A stretch of 64,000 nucleotides of DNA from an uncultured Acetatifactor sp. (GTDB taxonomy: Bacteria > Bacillota > Clostridia > Lachnospirales > Lachnospiraceae), in the NCBI GenBank assembly GCA_910579755.1, contig CAJTVB010000001.1, forward strand, positions 38,902 to 102,901. The letters run 5' to 3'. Positions 33,677-41,582 of the stretch are shown piece after piece. Each line of letters begins with the position of its first letter. Positions within the stretch are counted from its first letter, which is position 1. The position numbers and the translations under genes are program-made. The notes under the pieces are model-generated. The model was not told where the DNA came from. It searched no databases and saw only the letters and a program-made list of their open reading frames with translations.

Positions 33677-33789
33677 AGGTAAGAATATGGTGGTTCTTTC
33701 AATTGCGGGGGATTACCGTAAAATCAAGGCTGACTCGCCGGGCCTGGGAACCGGAGAGTGAGAATACATTTTTAAGGAGGACGTTTAGA

Positions 33790-35502
33790 ATGTCAACAAA
33801 AGCGTATTACCCTATTTCTGAAATTGGCGCTGGCAAGCCCGGTTTCAGCAAGACGCGTTCTATCATCGAGGCGGCTTTCTACGGAAACAACGTAGTAAAG
33901 GTCAATACCTTGAGAGAAGCCTATGAACTGGCCAAGAATTCTCCCGGAACTGTGGTTACGGATATGCCGGTATACAGAGCGGAAGAGCAGGGACTGGACA
34001 AGGATGCCAAGGTGTTGCTGTTCAATGACGGCGCCGTTACAGGCCGTTATGCAGCTGCCCGCCGTATCAAGGGCGAGCCCGGTGTGGATGCCGTGAAGCT
34101 TGACAAGGTGGTTATGGATGCCGTTTACAGAACCCGCTGGGAGACCATGTACCATGCAGAGTGCTTTATCGGTCTGGATCCCGAGTTTATGGTAAAGGCT
34201 CACCTTCTGATTCCGGAAGGGGAAGAGAACATCCTTTACAACTGGATGCTGAATTTCCAGTATATGTCTGACGAGTATGTGAGAATGTACAGAAATTCTC
34301 AGCCGGTGGGAGAGGGCAAGGAGCCGGATATCTATATCTTCTCCAATCCTCAGTGGACTCCCGCTGAGGCTCCCGATGTTGACTACAGCTGCCTGAGCGA
34401 TCCTCTGACCCTGTGCTATTTTGATACGGATCAGAACTGTGCCGCTATCCTGGGCATGAAGTATTTCGGCGAGCATAAGAAGGGTACCCTGACCATGGCC
34501 TGGGCTATGGCTAACAGAAACGGCTATGCATCCTGCCATGGCGGACAGAAGGAGTACACGTTGGCCGACGGCAGCAAGTATGTGGCTTCCGTATACGGTT
34601 TGTCAGGTTCCGGAAAGTCCACCCTGACCCATGCAAAGCACAACGGCAAGTACGAGATCAAGGTTCTGCATGATGATGCGTTCATTATCAATACCGATAC
34701 CTGCGCTTCCATTGCTCTGGAGCCCTCTTACTTTGACAAAACTGCCGATTATCCTACAGGCTGTGCGGACAACAAGTTCCTGCTCACCGCTCAGAACTGC
34801 TCCGCTACCCTGGATGAGGACGGAAAGGTACAGCTGGTGACTGAGGACATCAGAAACGGTAACGGACGCGCTATCAAGTCAAAGCTGTGGTCTCCTAACC
34901 GTGTGGATAAGATCGACGCACCTGTAAATGCTATTTTCTGGATCATGAAGGATCCTACCATTCCTCCTGTGGTGAAGCTCAAAGGCGCGGCCCTTGCTTC
35001 CGTAATGGGTGCGACTCTGGCTACCAAGACCTCTACCGCAGAGCGTGTGGCGGCAGGCACCGATATGAATGCTCTTCGTATCGTTCCTTATGCAAATCCG
35101 TTCAGAACCTATCCTCTGGTACACGACTATGATAAGTTCAAGAAGCTGGTGGAAGAGAAGAATGTAGACTGCTACATCGTAAATACCGGTGACTTTATGG
35201 GCACCAAGGTGAAGCCTGCAGATACTCTGGGAATTCTGGAGAGCATCGTGGAGGGCAAGGCCAGCTTTGAGAAGTGGGGCAACTTTGAGGATATCGAGAT
35301 CATGTACGACTGGAATGGCAAGACTGCCGATTTCCGTCCTGACTTGAAGGATGCAGATTATGTTGCCGCTTTGAAGAAAGCAATGCAGGACCGCGTAAAG
35401 GCTGTGGAAGATTTCGCAACCAAGAAGGAAGGCTACGACAAGCTTCCCGACGAGGCTCTGAATGCCCTGAAGAAGCTGGTGGACGAGGCTTCCGCTCTGT
35501 AA
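33790..35502 (+). CDS. pckA: Phosphoenolpyruvate carboxykinase (ATP)
   Basis: Interconverts oxaloacetate + ATP and PEP + CO2 + ADP. In fermenting anaerobes it often works in the carboxylating direction and saves ATP. 570 residues, somewhat longer than the usual 530-540. The kinase P-loop is YGLSGSGKST (about 269-278), followed by the metal-binding HDDAFII (about 298-304), and further on NPFRTYPLVHDYDKF. ATG 33790 has AAGGAGG. Oxaloacetate made here is the substrate expected for the OadA-type pump at 4.9-10.3 kb. Confidence 0.94.
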   Translation: MSTKAYYPISEIGAGKPGFSKTRSIIEAAFYGNNVVKVNTLREAYELAKNSPGTVVTDMPVYRAEEQGLDKDAKVLLFNDGAVTGRYAAARRIKGEPGVDAVKLDKVVMDAVYRTRWETMYHAECFIGLDPEFMVKAHLLIPEGEENILYNWMLNFQYMSDEYVRMYRNSQPVGEGKEPDIYIFSNPQWTPAEAPDVDYSCLSDPLTLCYFDTDQNCAAILGMKYFGEHKKGTLTMAWAMANRNGYASCHGGQKEYTLADGSKYVASVYGLSGSGKSTLTHAKHNGKYEIKVLHDDAFIINTDTCASIALEPSYFDKTADYPTGCADNKFLLTAQNCSATLDEDGKVQLVTEDIRNGNGRAIKSKLWSPNRVDKIDAPVNAIFWIMKDPTIPPVVKLKGAALASVMGATLATKTSTAERVAAGTDMNALRIVPYANPFRTYPLVHDYDKFKKLVEEKNVDCYIVNTGDFMGTKVKPADTLGILESIVEGKASFEKWGNFEDIEIMYDWNGKTADFRPDLKDADYVAALKKAMQDRVKAVEDFATKKEGYDKLPDEALNALKKLVDEASAL

Positions 35503-35550
35503 AATAAGTTCATAGAAGCGCGCAGGAAAGAACTTTTCTGTGTATACAAT

Positions 35551-35590
35551 CAACGCCGCAGGAGGCTTCTGCTTCCTGTGGCGTTGTTGC
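35551..35590 (+). terminator. Terminator-like hairpin after pckA
   Basis: Arms at 35551-35566 and 35571-35586 (CAACGCC.CAGGA.GC) with two mismatches that could be G-U pairs; followed by a weak TTGCTTGC run. Confidence 0.5.
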
Positions 35591-35626
35591 TTGCAATTCT
35601 CAAAATCGGAATTCGGTGTTAGCTAA

Positions 35627-36118
35627 TTATATTTTCAATCTCGATCTTATCGCCCCATCATCCTCATCTTTTCCAACAACTTCAAATCCACTGCCCAGGC
35701 ATAACCGCTCCGATGCTTTATTTTCCGGATGCCAGGACGCATATATATACTCAACAGTTCCATAAGGAAATGTCTTTATGTATTCAATGATTTTTTTCAT
35801 TGTTTCTTTTCCAATACCTTTTCCCTGATAATCCTTTGCAATCATTAATCTGTAAATCTCATATCCGGGAGTATCATCAAAATCACATTCTTTTTCGTAT
35901 GTTATAAGAGTAAATCCTATCATTTTGTCATTACAGTATATTCCAAATGGGATACATCTGTAATATTTTTCTGCATCCTCTTTATTTGCATCTGAATGCG
36001 CATATGCCTCTGCCAAGCTAAAAATGTTTGGATTAACAAACTGTTTTTGCCAATCATGTACGTCAAGTTCAATGCACTCCATCCAATTATCATGATTTAT
36101 TTTTTTTAAATTAACCAT
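35627..36118 (-). CDS. GNAT-family N-acetyltransferase
   Basis: A 163-residue acetyl-CoA-dependent acetyltransferase. The acetyl-CoA motif A is YEIYRLMIAKDYQGKGIGKETMKKIIEYI (about 86-114), with the QGKGIG pyrophosphate loop; it is followed by VEYIYASWHPENKASERLC. It resembles spermidine/aminoglycoside-type GNATs but the acceptor is unknown. The gene is clearly more AT-rich than its neighbours and uses A/T-ending codons, suggesting recent gain. Start ATG 36118 has GGAGGA on the minus strand, and TATGAT at 36162-36157 is a candidate -10. Confidence 0.87.
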   Translation of the reverse strand: MVNLKKINHDNWMECIELDVHDWQKQFVNPNIFSLAEAYAHSDANKEDAEKYYRCIPFGIYCNDKMIGFTLITYEKECDFDDTPGYEIYRLMIAKDYQGKGIGKETMKKIIEYIKTFPYGTVEYIYASWHPENKASERLCLGSGFEVVGKDEDDGAIRSRLKI

Positions 36119-36302
36119 AGTTTTTCCTCCGCAATTTCCGATTTGTCGATAGCTTCATCATAGCACTTCGTTTCCTGAAATGAAATAGATTTTTTCCCGG
36201 TCACACCTGCATCAGTTTCCTCCGGCTTAAGGTATTGGATGGCATGGTGGTGAAGCCGGCTGCATGAGAGTTTAGTTTTACTCTTTTTTGATGATAATTT
36301 AC

Positions 36303-36331
36303 TTGCAATATTATGTGTCAGACTATATAAT
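36303..36331 (+). promoter_or_regulatory. Promoter of the phosphoribosyltransferase-like gene
   Basis: TTGCAA (36303-36308), a 17-bp spacer and TATAAT (36326-36331): one of the best matches in the window. Confidence 0.75.
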
Positions 36332-36337
36332 TATTAT

Positions 36338-36480
36338 ATCAGATAAATTCTGACAAAAGCAACGCGTCAGGGACATTGTACTGTCAATCACGAAGGCAGA
36401 CCCCAGAAAACCAGGTCCCAGAAAACGTGAAGTCTTTGTTATGACGCGGCAGGTTCGGCAGAGTACAGTAAACGAAAGGG
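36338..36480 (+). ncRNA. Structured 5' leader with pseudoknot potential
   Basis: The untranslated leader is about 150 bases. CGCGTCA (36363-36369) can pair with TGACGCG (36442-36448), and TACTGT (36379-36384) with ACAGTA (36465-36470); the order of the arms makes an H-type pseudoknot. A small GACC/GGTC hairpin lies inside, and CCCAGAAAA occurs twice (36402-36410 and 36417-36425). I do not recognise a known riboswitch class. Confidence 0.4.
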
Positions 36481-36487
36481 GACATCC

Positions 36488-37129
36488 ATGGAAAGTAAAG
36501 TGATCAAATTTTACTCGAAGGCAGGAAGCAATATTGTCCTGCGCGCAATCCCGGGGCATTTTGCCACCAGTCATTCCCATATTAATTACTATGCGGATAT
36601 GACCTATTTAAAAACCCGAAGGAGCGAGGCGTCTGCGGTGGCCAAGGCATTTGTACAGCGATTTCCTGTGGAGACGGTGGTTGATACCATTGTCTGTATG
36701 GACGGTACGGAAGTAATCGGCGCCTATATGGCGGAAGAGCTGGAAAGGGGAAATTTTCCCAATCATAATATGCACCATACGGTTTATGTGGTGACGCCGG
36801 AGTTTAATTTTAACAACCAGATGATTTTCCGGGACAATCTTGTGCCTGCCATCAAAGGGAAAAATGTGGTTCTGCTTCTGGCTACCACTACCACGGGCCT
36901 GACCATCGGCAGAAGCATGGCCTGTATTGATTATTACGGCGGCAAGGTACAGCAGATCTGTTCTGTGTTCAGCGCCGTCTCTTCCATTGACGGACATTCT
37001 GTGGAGAGTATTTTCACCACGGCTGACGTGCCCGGTTATCAGGCATATGAGGCCTATGCCTGTCCCTATTGCAAGAATAAACAGAAACTTGACGCCATGG
37101 TTAACGGATATGGATATTCTAAGCTGTAA
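36488..37129 (+). CDS. Orotate phosphoribosyltransferase-like protein with degenerate PRPP loop
   Basis: A 213-residue protein of the type I phosphoribosyltransferase fold: a strand and helix TIVCMDGTEVIGAYMAEEL (about 68-86) and the region of the PRPP loop GKNVVLLLATTTTGLTIGRSM (about 124-144). In active enzymes this loop starts with two acidic residues (for example VVDD..TTG); here they are LLA, so PRPP binding or catalysis may be lost or changed. The C-terminus has a CPYC pair (Cys192, Cys195). AAAGGGG precedes the ATG. No pyrimidine gene is nearby. It may be an enzyme with altered chemistry or a PyrR-like regulator. Confidence 0.7.
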   Translation: MESKVIKFYSKAGSNIVLRAIPGHFATSHSHINYYADMTYLKTRRSEASAVAKAFVQRFPVETVVDTIVCMDGTEVIGAYMAEELERGNFPNHNMHHTVYVVTPEFNFNNQMIFRDNLVPAIKGKNVVLLLATTTTGLTIGRSMACIDYYGGKVQQICSVFSAVSSIDGHSVESIFTTADVPGYQAYEAYACPYCKNKQKLDAMVNGYGYSKL

Positions 37130-37145
37130 ATGGCAAAAATTTCTG

Positions 37146-37174
37146 TTGTAATCTTCGTACATATTCGTTATAAT
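37146..37174 (+). promoter_or_regulatory. Promoter of the candidate 6S RNA
   Basis: TTGTAA (37146-37151), a 17-bp spacer and a consensus TATAAT (37169-37174). Transcription should begin near 37181. Confidence 0.75.
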
Positions 37175-37180
37175 AATAGT

Positions 37181-37420
37181 AACCTGAAATGCACGATAAC
37201 TTCTGTTCAGTTTTGAACCTACATTTCTTTAAACGGGACTCCTATATCGCCAAGTGGCTGTCAGGCCCTCACTTGCCGGCGCAGACCGGTAAGGATCGGA
37301 AGGGAAGGCAAAAGCTGTGGCTGCGGTAACCCACCTAGCATTGCTAGGAGTCAAAAGACAGGAGGCGGCATTTTGGGGATATACAGAAGAAAAGAGCAGC
37401 CCGAAAGGCTGCTCTTTTAT
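37181..37420 (+). ncRNA. ssrS: Candidate 6S RNA
   Basis: A non-coding stretch with its own strong promoter and terminator. Outer pairings AAATGC (37187-37192) with GCATTT (37368-37373), and CTTCTGTT with GACAGGAG, form a closing stem. Then comes a large asymmetric internal loop, and GACTCCTA pairs with TAGGAGTC; on the 3' side CCTAGCATTGCTAGG can form a competing hairpin. A long rod-like RNA with a central bubble is the plan of 6S RNA, which binds the housekeeping RNA polymerase. The primary sequence (CCTACATTTCTTTAAACGGG and GCTGTGGCTGCGGTAACC) also reminds me of clostridial 6S RNAs, from memory only. A different small RNA is possible. Confidence 0.6.
37391..37420 (+). terminator. Terminator of the candidate 6S RNA
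   Basis: A perfect 11-bp stem (37391-37401 and 37407-37417, AAAGAGCAGCC) with loop CGAAA and a T-rich end. Confidence 0.85.
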
Positions 37421-37550
37421 GCACACGGAGCAGAAAGGTATATGCTGCTTTCGCAGTCTGCCCCGGCACGACGAGCAGGGGGAAAAACCGCCCCTGCTCC
37501 ATTGCAGAAGAGCTTTGCAGTATCATAACATTGAGACGGGGGAGAGAATA

Positions 37551-39530
37551 TTGGACAGAGACAGACGCGGATGGAACAGATCCCAGCGGATGCAGATGAA
37601 GGCATTTATCTGTGTGCTGGGGTTTTTGCTGATAATTATTTTGCTTTTCGGAAAGCTGTTGGGATTGTTGATACATAGGGGAGCGGGAGATGAGGAAGAG
37701 CCGGAGCCTTCCGTTCCTCATATTCCCGTGGTGGAAACCTTTTCAAACGTGTGGATTCTGGAGGAGAAGCCGGAGGGTATTCTTATTTTCCGGGATGGGG
37801 AGCGAATGGATTTGAGCTTTGCGGAGAGTTTGGAGGAAGGCGTTGAGGCGGTTTCCAGGCCCGCGGGATCCCTGCGGGAGCAGGTGGCGGATGTGACGCT
37901 CACAGACGGCCTGGTCACGGAGGTGGTGCCAAAGACGACAAAAATCAATGGAAGGATCCTCAGCGCCAATGAGGGCGGCATCGAAGTGGAGGGCTTCGGG
38001 AGGCTTCCGTTGGCAGCGGATTATAAGGGTTACCGCCTGTATGACAGTCTGGAGATGTGTACGGCGGCAGATCTGCGCTTCGGGTATGATTTTACGGATT
38101 TCTGTGTGGAGAATGGGGAGATCTGCGGTATCCTTATGGTTAAGGAGGAGGCCATGGAGTATATCCGGGTACTGATCCGGTCAGGGGATTATGAGGGGAT
38201 TCTTCATTCCGGCCCGGTGGTTACGGCGGATACAGATTTCACTGTGACCTACGGCGCGTATGGAAGCCTGAAGGAGGAAAAGCATCAGGCAGGAGAGGAG
38301 ATTACTTTTTCACCGGACAGCGCCTATTTTGAGGGGAGCCGGGTGTGGATTACACCGGAGGTGCTTACCGGGAAGGTGGTTCTGCAAAATGTGGGAAGAA
38401 GCCAGGGAACGCCTTCTTATCGGGGAAAAATGGAATTGCTGCTGACGGAAGGAGGGATTGCTGTAATCAATGAGGTGCTGTTGGAGGAATATCTGTACAG
38501 TGTGGTGCCCAGTGAGATGCCCTCAAGCTACCCCGGGGAGGCGCTGAAGGCACAGGCCGTCTGTGCCAGAACTTACGCCTATGGCCATATGGAGCATGCG
38601 GGGTATCCTAAATACGGCGCGCATGTGGACGACAGTACCTCCTACCAGGTTTACAATAATATTCTGGAGCAGGAGAGCACCACCACCGCAGTGAAGGAGA
38701 CTTATGGACAGCTGCTGTATACGGCGGAGGGAAATCTGGCGGGAACATATTATTACTCCACCTCCTGCGGCATGGGCAGTGAGGCTACAATCTGGAAAAC
38801 GGAGACTGCCCCCACTCTCACTTATCTGAAGGCCAAGGCCTTGAGCCGCAGTAATATGGAGCAGGCTGTTGCCGTCATGTCAGGTGGACTGCCCGTCCAG
38901 AGCATCGGGGAGGACATGGGTGCGCTGCTGCAGCAGGAGGAGGCCTTCGCTGCCTTTATCACCGCTAAAAATCCGGATGACTTTGAATACGGCGAGGGAT
39001 GGTACAGATGGACCTATCAGGTGGAGAAGCTGGATAGGGATCATCTTCGGAAGGTTCTTCAGAAAAGATATGAGGCCAACAGCAGTCTGGTGCTGACCTG
39101 GGACGGCGAAGAGTATGTCAGTAAAAAGATCGATACGCTGGATGAGATTATAGATATCCGGGTGGAAAAGAGAGGAAGAGGCGGAATCGCTGATGAGCTT
39201 GTGATTGAAACAAAGAGCCAGCAGATCAAGGTTATATCCGAGCACAATATCCGATATGTGTTAAATGACGGCAAGAGCAAAATTATCAGACAGGATGGCA
39301 GCAAGATCGCCAGCCCGAATCTTCTTCCCAGTGGTTTTTTCGTGATCAATACTGGAAAAGAAAACCAAAGTGTGGTAGGATATACGTTGACCGGAGGAGG
39401 ATTTGGCCACGGCGTGGGAATGAGCCAGAACGGCGCGCGGGCTATGGCCGGGGATGGGTATTCGGCCCGGGAAATACTGCAGTTCTTTTATGAAGGCTGT
39501 CAGGTAAGAGGCATATATGGAGACAGTTGA
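37551..39530 (+). CDS. SpoIID/LytB-domain membrane protein
   Basis: A 659-residue membrane-anchored protein: one N-terminal helix (about 17-41, FICVLGFLLIIILLFGKLLGLLI), a long extracytoplasmic beta-rich region, and a SpoIID domain (about 285-655). That domain shows LEEYLYSVVPSEMPSSYPGEALKAQAVCARTYA, the core signature with the catalytic Glu, and ends with GGGFGHGVGMSQNGARAMA. SpoIID-type enzymes are lytic transglycosylases acting on denuded glycan; this one is much longer than sporulation SpoIID (about 340). A TTG at 37551 after GGGGGAG is the best start I see; an ATG at 37590 has no clear Shine-Dalgarno, and earlier codons lie in the 6S RNA. Confidence 0.85.
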   Translation: MDRDRRGWNRSQRMQMKAFICVLGFLLIIILLFGKLLGLLIHRGAGDEEEPEPSVPHIPVVETFSNVWILEEKPEGILIFRDGERMDLSFAESLEEGVEAVSRPAGSLREQVADVTLTDGLVTEVVPKTTKINGRILSANEGGIEVEGFGRLPLAADYKGYRLYDSLEMCTAADLRFGYDFTDFCVENGEICGILMVKEEAMEYIRVLIRSGDYEGILHSGPVVTADTDFTVTYGAYGSLKEEKHQAGEEITFSPDSAYFEGSRVWITPEVLTGKVVLQNVGRSQGTPSYRGKMELLLTEGGIAVINEVLLEEYLYSVVPSEMPSSYPGEALKAQAVCARTYAYGHMEHAGYPKYGAHVDDSTSYQVYNNILEQESTTTAVKETYGQLLYTAEGNLAGTYYYSTSCGMGSEATIWKTETAPTLTYLKAKALSRSNMEQAVAVMSGGLPVQSIGEDMGALLQQEEAFAAFITAKNPDDFEYGEGWYRWTYQVEKLDRDHLRKVLQKRYEANSSLVLTWDGEEYVSKKIDTLDEIIDIRVEKRGRGGIADELVIETKSQQIKVISEHNIRYVLNDGKSKIIRQDGSKIASPNLLPSGFFVINTGKENQSVVGYTLTGGGFGHGVGMSQNGARAMAGDGYSAREILQFFYEGCQVRGIYGDS

Positions 39531-39550
39531 GTGCTGGAGGAAGAAATACT

Positions 39551-40384
39551 GTGTTGAGTAAGCTTTTTCAGATGTGGGGGGATGTTTCTTCCCGGATGAG
39601 AAAACAAAATATTAGTTCTCATGCGGCAAGCATAGCGTTTTTCTTCTTTTTATCCATTGTGCCCATGCTGATCATGATCTGCACCATTATTCCTTATACT
39701 CCGCTGACTGAGGAGGATCTTGTGGAGGCGGTGACGGACATTACGCCGGACGTGGTGGACCCGCTGGCGGAAAGTCTTATTTCTGAGGTTTATGACAAGT
39801 CTGCAGGAATATTGTCCGTGGCGGTGATCACTATTATCTGGTCTGCCGCCAAAGGTGTAATGGCGCTGATGAGAGGGCTGAATGCGGTCAATGAGGTGGA
39901 GGAAAAGAGAAATTACTTTGTGATACGGGCGATTGCCTCCTTTTATACGGTGATCATGCTTGTAGTAGTGATATTATCGCTGTTTATCATGGTGTTTGGC
40001 AATCAGCTGGTCTCTCTGGCGCTTCACCGGGTGCCGCAGCTGGAGAGTGTGGTTTCCTTTTTCATGAACTTCCGCTTTACTGTGGTATGGGGGGTGCTGA
40101 CGGCTCTTTTTGCAGCCGTTTATGCCTATGTCCCGAACGATAAGCTGAAATTCCGGGAACAGATTCCAGGGGCGGCTTTTTCTGCCGTAGTGTGGAGTGT
40201 TTTTTCCTGGTGCTTTTCCTTATATTTGAATTACAATAATTCCTATGGTATCTATGGCAGTCTGTCCATTATAATCATTGTGCTGCTGTGGATGTACTTC
40301 TGTATGTATATTATTATGATCGGCGCCTGCCTGAACCGGTATTTTCGTTTTGCAGTGAGCCCGGCAGGAGGAAGAAAAAATTGA
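39551..40384 (+). CDS. YihY/BrkB family inner membrane protein
   Basis: A 277-residue protein with about six membrane helices. HAASIAFFFFLSIVPMLIM (about 24-42) and SYGIYGSLSIIIIVLLWMYF (about 232-251) are signatures of the YihY/virulence factor BrkB family. The family is not an RNase, despite an old annotation; its role is unknown. A GTG at 39551 with TGGAGGAAG is favoured over a TTG at 39527 overlapping the previous gene. Probably co-transcribed with the SpoIID-like gene. Confidence 0.87.
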   Translation: MLSKLFQMWGDVSSRMRKQNISSHAASIAFFFFLSIVPMLIMICTIIPYTPLTEEDLVEAVTDITPDVVDPLAESLISEVYDKSAGILSVAVITIIWSAAKGVMALMRGLNAVNEVEEKRNYFVIRAIASFYTVIMLVVVILSLFIMVFGNQLVSLALHRVPQLESVVSFFMNFRFTVVWGVLTALFAAVYAYVPNDKLKFREQIPGAAFSAVVWSVFSWCFSLYLNYNNSYGIYGSLSIIIIVLLWMYFCMYIIMIGACLNRYFRFAVSPAGGRKN

Positions 40385-40403
40385 AGCACGAAGGAGAGGT
40401 AAA

Positions 40404-41162
40404 ATGGATATAGCAAAGAAAATAGTTCCCTATTTGACTGCCATAGCGTCGCTGGCTGTGGGGGTTCTTGTCTTTTTCCTGGCAGATGTGGAGGGACTGC
40501 TTTGGTCCCTGCAGAAGGAGCCGCCTGTGAATGGAGAGGATATTGTCAGTGTGGATTCGGAGCACTGGCTGGGGGACGTGTCGGGCAGGGAAGCAGGAGA
40601 AGGTATTCTGCATCTGACCACGGGCCAGGAGTGGGAAGATCTCAACCGTGTGGATTATGTGACGGCGGATCCGGTGAAAATTTATAATACAAATGTATAT
40701 GATCTGGCCGAATGGGCCGACAGGACGCGCCGTTCCCGAACCGGAACCTACAGGGGCTCCAAGCCGGGAGCGAAAAAGATGCCCTTTGACTATCTGTGGG
40801 GATATCCTCCCTACTTTGGTGCAGAGTACAATCCTTATTATATTGTGGAGCTGGAGGACGGATCCCGGATATTGGCAATGATGAGCAGAAGCGCGGCTGC
40901 CAGGGTCCGCAGAGGGGAGAGCCTTCCTTTGGGAACCAAGGAGAATCTGGGAAACATGCAGGCAGAGCCTTTGCTTCGGGAATTCTGCAAGTCCATGGGT
41001 GTATCCACAGATTACTATCTGCATGCTCTGGACGAAGACTGGATGGAGAGCAGAGTGGGTCTGGTGTTTTACGGAAAGATTGCCTGCGGAGTTACAGCAT
41101 TTATATTGGTGCTGGTCATCGGTTCAGTGTTGGAAAAACGGATGAAAAAAAATAATTCTTGA
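40404..41162 (+). CDS. Two-helix membrane protein of unknown function
   Basis: Not recognised. 252 residues with an N-terminal helix (about 9-27, YLTAIASLAVGVLVFFLAD), an extracytoplasmic domain of about 190 residues and a C-terminal helix (about 224-242, IACGVTAFILVLVIGSVL) ending in a basic tail. The middle has many aromatic residues (YLWGYPPYFGAEYNPYYIVEL, about 131-151). AAGGAGAGG precedes the ATG. It follows the YihY-like gene by 19 bases, so the three genes 37551-41162 form an apparent envelope operon. Confidence 0.75.
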   Translation: MDIAKKIVPYLTAIASLAVGVLVFFLADVEGLLWSLQKEPPVNGEDIVSVDSEHWLGDVSGREAGEGILHLTTGQEWEDLNRVDYVTADPVKIYNTNVYDLAEWADRTRRSRTGTYRGSKPGAKKMPFDYLWGYPPYFGAEYNPYYIVELEDGSRILAMMSRSAAARVRRGESLPLGTKENLGNMQAEPLLREFCKSMGVSTDYYLHALDEDWMESRVGLVFYGKIACGVTAFILVLVIGSVLEKRMKKNNS

Positions 41163-41187
41163 CATTTATTGAGAAAGTAACTAGAAT
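41159..41187 (+). promoter_or_regulatory. Promoter of the pheST operon
   Basis: TTGACA (41159-41164), a 17-bp spacer and TAGAAT (41182-41187). The -35 overlaps the preceding stop codon. Confidence 0.75.
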
Positions 41188-41193
41188 AAGGGC

Positions 41194-41505
41194 AGTTAAA
41201 GGCGTTGATGGTGTACAGTAGAGGTTTATTTTCCGGCAGAGAGAGGAGGCCGCCGGCTGAAAGCTTCCTCAGGTTCAGATAAACCTTCGAAATTCCCACC
41301 GGAGCTGTCCGGCAGAACCCAGTCCTGAATGATTCAGAAAATGGTGCAGTGGAGGCATCCTTTGGGACTGTATGTAGGCTGGGCCGTGTTGCGCTCGTTA
41401 AGCGTATGAGAGCCGGGTCCCTTAGGCGGGACATCGGAAGCAGGGTGGTACCGCGGAGATTTTTCGTCCCTTGCAGTTTCGTTGTGGAGCTGCAGGGGAT
41501 TCTTT
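41194..41505 (+). promoter_or_regulatory. T-box riboswitch (tRNA-Phe) upstream of pheST
   Basis: The T-box sequence AGGGTGGTACCGCG is at 41442-41455, preceding the terminator. The GGCTGAAAG region near 41254 and the segment GAAATTCCCACC (41289-41300) look like the two sides of the specifier loop; the Phe codon TTC would be at 41293-41295. Uncharged tRNA-Phe should stabilise the antiterminator and allow pheST transcription. The codon assignment follows from the downstream genes and the position, not from a folded model. Confidence 0.92.
41467..41504 (+). terminator. Regulated terminator of the T-box
   Basis: Stem TCCCTTGCAG (41467-41476) with CTGCAGGGGA (41490-41499), one G-T pair, then a T-run. 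Its alternative is the antiterminator formed with the T-box. Confidence 0.8.
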
Positions 41506-41582
41506 TTATGCGCAGGCCGTGTAGAGGAAATTGCCGCAGGTCCGTGCGGAGGAAAAGAAAAAAACAGAGAAAGGAAGAAGAC

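Noticed and set aside
37201..37330. SRP RNA
   Set aside because: The GGAAGGGAAGG stretch looked suggestive at first, but the conserved SRP domain IV tetraloop and symmetric loop could not be found. The whole-element fold fits 6S RNA better.
37317..37550. N-terminal extension of the SpoIID-like protein
   Set aside because: The stretch contains the 3' half of the candidate 6S RNA and its terminator, and the translation does not look like protein of this family.
41349..41582. N-terminal extension of pheS
   Set aside because: The open frame runs through the T-box and its terminator; the standard PheS start is at 41583.
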